DNA from: Acholeplasmataceae bacterium
Lineage (GTDB): Bacteria > Bacillota_I > Bacilli_A > ML615J-28 > CAG-698
Reading direction: 5' to 3'
Assembly (NCBI GenBank): GCA_012718985.1
Contig: JAAYBG010000093.1
Span: forward strand, 1 to 35,181
Length of the DNA stretch: 35,181 nt
A program made the translations under genes and the position numbers. This document shows, piece by piece, positions 29,102 through 35,181 of the stretch (positions are counted from its first letter, which is position 1; each line of letters opens with the position of its first letter). The notes under the pieces are model-generated. The model saw only the letters and a program-made list of their open reading frames with translations. It searched no databases and had not been told where the DNA came from.

Positions 29102-29878
29102 CTATAAAATCTTGTCATAAATCGTTATCCCCATTTTCTTAGCAAACAAAATAGCATTAGTTACAGCTAAATCATGAAGATGAGCAAAGTAATGAGCATC
29201 ATCTCCAACAATTACTTTCGCTTCTTGATAACGACTGACAATTCTCCAAAACTCAACACGAGGGTATAACCAGGTTAGTTCTAAATCCTTAGTGAATGTT
29301 GCAGCTCTTCTTGTTCCATTGCCATTAATTTCCAGATAAACATCATTTTTAATTGCGCTTTCAATAATTTCAATCGCGATTTTTTCAGTTAGGTCATTCC
29401 ACTCCCGATAACGAAGCATGTATAAATCCGGATGAGCAAGTATCTTGAAATATCCACTTTCCATTCCTTTTATAACAGCTTCTTTATAAGCGATGATTAA
29501 CGAATCATTCATCGGTTTATACAAATCGTATTCTATTCCATCCACCTCAACAATATGCTGCCCTAAAATTAAATAATCGTTTTCTCGATAATATTTTTGA
29601 TACAAAGAATCATATCCATCTAGGTATTCTAATTCCAATCCAGTGAAAATTTCTATTTTATCGCCATATTTTTCTTTGGCTTCTTGGATGTTAGGCAAAT
29701 AAATATTATGATATTCCTCAAGATTCATTCTATCTACCCATTTGTCCTTTAAATATCCGTGATCAGAAATACCAATATGTTCCAATCCTAACTCTATTGC
29801 TTTTTGTACATAATCAATCGGCAATCCTTCGGCGTGACCACATAAATAAGTATGCGTATGATAATTTGCTTTAGTCAT
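29102..29878 (-). CDS. PHP-domain phosphoesterase (histidinol-phosphatase-like)
   Basis: ANYHTHTYLCGHAEG, HIGISDHGYL, GLELEYLDGY, LILGQHIVEVDG, ILAHPDLYM, LEINGNGTRR, VGDDAH. Confidence 0.88.
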   Translation of the reverse strand: MTKANYHTHTYLCGHAEGLPIDYVQKAIELGLEHIGISDHGYLKDKWVDRMNLEEYHNIYLPNIQEAKEKYGDKIEIFTGLELEYLDGYDSLYQKYYRENDYLILGQHIVEVDGIEYDLYKPMNDSLIIAYKEAVIKGMESGYFKILAHPDLYMLRYREWNDLTEKIAIEIIESAIKNDVYLEINGNGTRRAATFTKDLELTWLYPRVEFWRIVSRYQEAKVIVGDDAHYFAHLHDLAVTNAILFAKKMGITIYDKIL

Positions 29879-30902
29879 TCTGATAACCTCTTGGTATTTT
29901 CATCCATTTCGCAGATCTACCTTTGCCAACAGGTTTAATATAACCAGAATCTCTTAAATTGATGAGTGCTCGATTAATGGTTGATTCGCTGACATAAGGG
30001 TGAATATTTCTAATTTCTTCTTTGGTAAACACTTCTGCCATGTTACCAATTGTCCGCTCTATATTTTCAGTCTTATTTAAATTCTGATCGAATTTATAGT
30101 TTTTAATGATTTCCTCTGTTTTCACATATCCTTTTATTATCAATTTCATCATATATCGGATAAAACCAAGGGATTGCGAATATCCTTCTTGCCAATTGAA
30201 ACTGGCGTTCATTAATTCAGTCTGAAAATTATGATAATCTTCGCTAATTAATTGGAAAAAACTGACATATTGAAAAGCTTCAATATCCGTTTTAATTATC
30301 AATAAATATAATAGTAATAAACTAGCTAGTTCATTATGAAGAGTAAATGGCTTAATATTATAAAAATCGATAAAATAATGTAAATAAAGGGTAATTTTTT
30401 CAAAACTGTTTCCCTGAAGAAGACGATCAATTTCTTCTGTAATTTCATCAATAATCAACCGCTTACTTTTCATGTTTTGACTTTGTAAAACTGATTTTTT
30501 ATCGGCACTGGTGTAATCGAATCTCACCGGTGTAGTGGCATGAGAAAAAACAAGATTGGTAATATTTAAAATATCATTGCTTTGAATTCCAAATTGATTG
30601 GGTCGTTTCTGTAGCGTCATTAAAATATCTTTCAAATTATACAATGTTGTTTCTTCCCTATTTCGAGGATTAGAATCCTTTGTAATAATTAGACGACTAC
30701 GGGCATCACTGATATCCAGTTTCAACAAAGCCCCCAAAAAATAAGCATCTCGTTCGACTGTTTGTTCTATTACGCGTTCTCGATCACTCCCAACCTCATC
30801 GGCGTATTGTTTGGAATTCCCAATATAACGATAGATTTGACCGAGAGTGACAATTACATCATTGGGTATTAAAAATCGTTTTATATTTTTGATGCAACTC
30901 AT
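29871..30902 (-). CDS. Fic-fold protein with degenerate active site and C-terminal winged helix
   Basis: HYFIDFYNIKPFTLHNELASLLLLYLL occupies the place of the Fic motif HPFxDGNGRxxRLL; downstream ISEDYHNFQTELMNASFNWQEGYSQSLGFIRYMM resembles the Fic C-terminal part; wHTH EIRNIHPYVSESTINRALINLRDSGYIKPVGKGRSAKWM. Start ATG at 30902 with GAGGTG. Confidence 0.7.
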   Translation of the reverse strand: MSCIKNIKRFLIPNDVIVTLGQIYRYIGNSKQYADEVGSDRERVIEQTVERDAYFLGALLKLDISDARSRLIITKDSNPRNREETTLYNLKDILMTLQKRPNQFGIQSNDILNITNLVFSHATTPVRFDYTSADKKSVLQSQNMKSKRLIIDEITEEIDRLLQGNSFEKITLYLHYFIDFYNIKPFTLHNELASLLLLYLLIIKTDIEAFQYVSFFQLISEDYHNFQTELMNASFNWQEGYSQSLGFIRYMMKLIIKGYVKTEEIIKNYKFDQNLNKTENIERTIGNMAEVFTKEEIRNIHPYVSESTINRALINLRDSGYIKPVGKGRSAKWMKIPRGYQND

Positions 30903-30912
30903 ACAAACACCT

Positions 30913-33372
30913 CTATTTTTGAGCAAAATCGCTACTATTTCGGGCGATGATTATTTTACTTGGCACTCCAATTTCACTAGTTTTGATTGAGGATTTTCCT
31001 GATAAATCAAATTTTACAATTCCCTCGCTGCCCTCAAGATATGCATCAACTTCAGCTAGATTTTCATTACCTTTATGGACGATTGCACAATCTATTAGAT
31101 AAGCCGGTGATTTTTTAGTTAGAGTAATGTATTGACGCCCTACATGATTTTTCTTTCCTTTTATGATTTCTAATGGTTTAATTTTCTTTATTACACCTTT
31201 CTGATTCAATAAAAGAATAATATCTTTACTATCGACGTAATAACCTCCGATTACTTCATCATCTGGCCTACTTTTCATTTCCAGCGCTTTTACACCAAAC
31301 GATGCCGGGGCAAATAAACTAATTTCATTAGAATTGTATCGATTGATAAACCCTTTTTTCGTCACCATGACTACTTCATTCTTATCTCCATCACAAATAT
31401 CTACACTGACCAACTCATCATTTTCGCGAATTTTCGTTGCTTTTAGGGCGCGCGAATATCGCTCAGCAATCAAATCGCGAATATGAGTGCGCTTAGTTAA
31501 GCCGTTTTTTGTTGTAAATAATAGATAGCGATCCGCATTGAAGTCATCGATCGGCACCGTGAAAATAATTTTTTCATCTGCTGCTATCGAAGCTAAAGTA
31601 CTAACATTTCGGCCTAAATCTTTATGCTTTACATCAGGAATCTTTTGAATTGGTAAGTAAACATAATTTCCTTGATTTGTAAATAATAATAAGGTGTCTA
31701 ATGTTGTCACATCGTATTTTGCAATAATAATATCGTTATCTTTCAACTTAGTTTCTTCATCAACAGCATAATTTTTTGGTGTCATTCGCTTAATGTAACC
31801 ATCGCGAGTAATTAAGATAATTGCATCTTCTTTCGCAATCAATTCTTTCACTTCAACCTTAACATCCTCAATTTTGTGTTCAATCTGTGTTCTTCTTGGG
31901 GATGATAATTCAGCTAATGTTGTCAATAACTCACTTTTAATCACCGATAATAAAGAAGTTTCATTTGATAAAATATCATTTAATTGTTCTACACTATGCT
32001 TTAATTCTTCTTTTTCATTTTGTAAAGCAAAAATATCGGTATTGGTCAGTTTATATAATTGTAACATTACGATAGCTTCAGCTTGTTCTTCTGAAAAATC
32101 ATATGTTGAGATTAGGTTTTCTTTGGCATCCCTTTTGTTCGCAGATGAACGGATTGTTTTTATCACTGCATCTAAAATAGATGTCATCGAAATCAGTCCC
32201 TCAACAATGTGAAGTCTTTTCTTGGCATTATGTAATTCGTAATTGCTTTTGTTGGTAACTATTTCTCGTTGATGGGCAATATAAAAATCCAAGATTTCTA
32301 ATAAGCCCATTTGTACTGGACGTTTGTTAGCAATAGCAACTACGTTAAAATTATAATTTGTTTGTAAATCGGTTGATTTAAAGAAGAAATTACGAATATA
32401 TTCAGGGTTGGCATCTTTTTTAATATCAACAACAATTCGCAGACCATCACGACCACTTTCATCGCGAATATCTATGATGCCATCAACATTTTTCAATTCA
32501 ACCACATCGCTCATTCTTTTTACTAAAACCGATTTATTCACTTCGTACGGAATTTCAGTAATTATTAATTTATAAATGTTTTTTTCTTCAATAATTTCAG
32601 TTTTCGCTTTAACAATAATTTTTCCGCGACCATTTTTATATGCACTTTTAATTCCCTCAATCCCTTGAACAATTCCTCCCGTAGGAAAATCAGGTCCTTT
32701 TACAATATTCATGATTTCCTTTAAACTGCATTCTGGATTATTCATTCGATAAATGACAGCATTAATAACCTCATCAATATTATGAGGGGGAATATCAGTA
32801 GCATATCCCGCTGAAATACCAGTAGCACCGTTCACCAGGATATTAGGATATTTTGATGGTAATACAGTAGGTTCATATTCTTCATCATCAAAATTTGGAA
32901 TGAAGCCGACCGTCTTTTTATTGATATCTTGAAGAATCGCTTCAGCGTATTTGGATAATCTAGCTTCTGTATAACGCATTGCTGCTGGAGAATCACCATC
33001 AATACTTCCGTTATTTCCATGCATATCGATTAACGGCAATCGCATCTTGAAATCTTGGGATAGGCGAGCCATCGCTTCATAGACAGCAGTATCTCCATGA
33101 GGATGGTATTTACCGATAACATCTCCGACAATACGAGCTGATTTTTTGTAAGGTTTGTTACTAAAAAGTCCTAATTTATACATAGCAAAAAGGATTCTTC
33201 GTTGAACTGGTTTCAATCCATCACGAACATCAGGAAGAGCTCGATCTTGAATAATGTATTTAGAATAACGAGCAAATCTTTCCCCGACGATAACATCTAA
33301 ATTTTCATTTAAAATTTTTTCTTCCACAAAACTGTTAACTTTTTGAACGATAGATTTAGTCTTCTTGGCCAT
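30913..33372 (-). CDS. parC: DNA topoisomerase IV subunit A
   Basis: [24 protein letters not shown] catalytic region, [20 protein letters not shown]; no GyrA-box, and [10 protein letters not shown] favours ParC over GyrA. Confidence 0.9.
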   Translation of the reverse strand: MAKKTKSIVQKVNSFVEEKILNENLDVIVGERFARYSKYIIQDRALPDVRDGLKPVQRRILFAMYKLGLFSNKPYKKSARIVGDVIGKYHPHGDTAVYEAMARLSQDFKMRLPLIDMHGNNGSIDGDSPAAMRYTEARLSKYAEAILQDINKKTVGFIPNFDDEEYEPTVLPSKYPNILVNGATGISAGYATDIPPHNIDEVINAVIYRMNNPECSLKEIMNIVKGPDFPTGGIVQGIEGIKSAYKNGRGKIIVKAKTEIIEEKNIYKLIITEIPYEVNKSVLVKRMSDVVELKNVDGIIDIRDESGRDGLRIVVDIKKDANPEYIRNFFFKSTDLQTNYNFNVVAIANKRPVQMGLLEILDFYIAHQREIVTNKSNYELHNAKKRLHIVEGLISMTSILDAVIKTIRSSANKRDAKENLISTYDFSEEQAEAIVMLQLYKLTNTDIFALQNEKEELKHSVEQLNDILSNETSLLSVIKSELLTTLAELSSPRRTQIEHKIEDVKVEVKELIAKEDAIILITRDGYIKRMTPKNYAVDEETKLKDNDIIIAKYDVTTLDTLLLFTNQGNYVYLPIQKIPDVKHKDLGRNVSTLASIAADEKIIFTVPIDDFNADRYLLFTTKNGLTKRTHIRDLIAERYSRALKATKIRENDELVSVDICDGDKNEVVMVTKKGFINRYNSNEISLFAPASFGVKALEMKSRPDDEVIGGYYVDSKDIILLLNQKGVIKKIKPLEIIKGKKNHVGRQYITLTKKSPAYLIDCAIVHKGNENLAEVDAYLEGSEGIVKFDLSGKSSIKTSEIGVPSKIIIARNSSDFAQK

Positions 33373-35181
33373 TTGATTCTACCTCTACATTTTCTAATGT
33401 GAAATTATCTGCATATTCAAAAGAAACATTTTTCTCAATCCATTGTCGCCTAGGTTCAACTTCATCCCCCATCAATACACTGATTCGTCCATCTGCATCA
33501 CTAAAATCTTCGATATTCACTTTGATCAGTGTTCTTGTTTCAGGATTCATGGTAGTATCCCATAGTTGATCTTTGTTCATTTCTCCCAGACCTTTGAATC
33601 GTTGAATACTAATATTTTTATAATTGCCAGCTTTGGCTTTTAATTCTTCATCATCCCAAGCATATTCGACAATATTTTTACCAGATATTTTATAAAGTGG
33701 CGGCAAAGCAATATAGATATAACCATTTTCAATTAATTCTGTCATATAACGGAAAAAGAACGTTAATAGTAATACTTGAATATGGGCACCATCGGTATCT
33801 GCATCGGTCATAATAATTATTTTTTTAAAATTCGATTTCGCAATATTGAATTCCCGACCAAATCCAGCACCAATAGCATGAATCATCGACATGATTTCCT
33901 CATTTTTCAACAATTCTTCGGTCTTTGTTTTCTCAGCATTGATTACTTTTCCTCGTAAAGGAAGAATTGCTTGATATCGACTATCGCGCCCTTGCTTTGC
34001 GCTACCTCCCGCTGAATCACCCTCAACAATAAACAATTCATTAATCTCTGGATTCTTTTCAATCACAGGACAAAGTTTACCATTCATATTAATCGGTTTA
34101 CCGATTTTTTCTTTAATCATTCGAACAGAGTCTCGCGCTCTTCGCGCTTCTTCACGAGCTTTAAATGCTCTTAATGCATTGTTGATTAAAGTATTGGCAA
34201 TTTCCCCTTTTTCCGACAAATAAAATTTTAACTGTTCACCAACGACCTGCTCGACGGCAGTTTTCGCGTCCGCTGTTCCCAATTTGTTTTTGGTTTGACC
34301 TTCGAATTGCAACAAATCTTCCGGAATTCGAATTGATAAAACTGCCGTTAATCCTTCTCTTATGTCGATGCCATCAAGATTTAAATCTTTCTCCTTTAAT
34401 ATTCCTTTCATTCTAGCGTAATCATTAAAGGCTTTCGTAATCGCTATTTTAAATCCTGTTTCATGAGTTCCCCCATCACGGGTTCTAATATTATTAACAA
34501 ATGATAAAATATTTTCCGAGTATGTTTTTTTAGTATATTGAATAGCAGCCTCTATTTGAATCTTTCCATAAGAACCGATTAAATAAGCCGGTTCATGAAT
34601 TTTTTCTTTGTCTTCATTCAAATGATTAACATATTCAACAATTCCATCATCGAATTTGAACGTCTCGTGAGTATTCGTTCGTTCATCATATAATTCTGCT
34701 TTTAATCCCTTAATCAAAAAGGCAGCTTCTTTTAATCGCTGAGCGCATAGTTTATAATCTATTAGGGTTGTTGAAAAGATGGATGAATCTGGTTTAAATA
34801 CGACAATTGTTCCTTTTTTCTTTGAAGAATCAGAAACAATTTTTGGTTTGCGAACTACTTTTCCACCATCTTCAAAACGTTGAAAGTATTGCTTGCCATC
34901 ACGGTAAATGGTTAACTCAATCCATTCACTCAATGCATTAACAACGCTAGCACCCACTCCATGAAGACCACCAGAAACTTTATAAGCTCCTGTAGAATCG
35001 AATTTACCACCAGCATGTAAAGTCCCAAAAACTACCTGGGGCGTAGGTACTCCTTCCTTATGCATATCGATAGGAATACCGCGACCATTATCTTGAACTT
35101 CTACGATATTACCTTTGCGAATGATGACTTTTACATGATTCGCAAAACCACCTAAAACTTCATCAATACCATTATCAATGA
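33356..35181 (-). CDS. parE: DNA topoisomerase IV subunit B (5' truncated by window)
   Basis: Frame open to window edge ([42 protein letters not shown]...). [70 protein letters not shown]. Confidence 0.92.
   Translation of the reverse strand, partial: IDNGIDEVLGGFANHVKVIIRKGNIVEVQDNGRGIPIDMHKEGVPTPQVVFGTLHAGGKFDSTGAYKVSGGLHGVGASVVNALSEWIELTIYRDGKQYFQRFEDGGKVVRKPKIVSDSSKKKGTIVVFKPDSSIFSTTLIDYKLCAQRLKEAAFLIKGLKAELYDERTNTHETFKFDDGIVEYVNHLNEDKEKIHEPAYLIGSYGKIQIEAAIQYTKKTYSENILSFVNNIRTRDGGTHETGFKIAITKAFNDYARMKGILKEKDLNLDGIDIREGLTAVLSIRIPEDLLQFEGQTKNKLGTADAKTAVEQVVGEQLKFYLSEKGEIANTLINNALRAFKAREEARRARDSVRMIKEKIGKPINMNGKLCPVIEKNPEINELFIVEGDSAGGSAKQGRDSRYQAILPLRGKVINAEKTKTEELLKNEEIMSMIHAIGAGFGREFNIAKSNFKKIIIMTDADTDGAHIQVLLLTFFFRYMTELIENGYIYIALPPLYKISGKNIVEYAWDDEELKAKAGNYKNISIQRFKGLGEMNKDQLWDTTMNPETRTLIKVNIEDFSDADGRISVLMGDEVEPRRQWIEKNVSFEYADNFTLENVEVESNGQED

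Overview
This is a low-GC Bacillota/Mollicutes-like chromosomal segment. It uses the standard code: TGA is a stop (e.g. ends of recN, hisS, aspS). Positions 1-21.7 kb are mostly housekeeping genes, in order: recN (partial), dinB, cvfB-like, an Asp-type T-box leader with hisS-aspS, tcdA, a small Cys-rich protein, dCMP deaminase, a YlbL-like PDZ/Lon protease, a membrane protein, lspA, rluD, rnhC (opposite strand), mutS2, trxA, a DUF402/NtdP-like gene, recU (opposite strand), lepA, hemW, xerD, deoB and an alpha/beta hydrolase. From 21.7 to 28.3 kb the region is more accessory. It holds an unrecognised lipoprotein, about 1 kb of ORF-free DNA rich in inverted repeats, and a minus-strand operon with its own promoter (YesN-like regulator, YesM-like kinase, MglB-like lipoprotein). 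From 28.3 kb to the end is a minus-strand cluster: parE (partial), parC, a Fic-fold protein with a destroyed catalytic motif, a PHP phosphatase and a TPR membrane protein. Best leads: (1) the apparent pseudo-Fic protein directly downstream of topoisomerase IV; (2) the MglB-like sensor plus YesMN system with no adjacent transporter; (3) a 19-22 nt motif found exactly three times, always between genes, one copy inside a 111-nt imperfect hairpin; (4) the ORF-free region at 22.8-23.85 kb. All family calls come from reading motifs; no database search was run.
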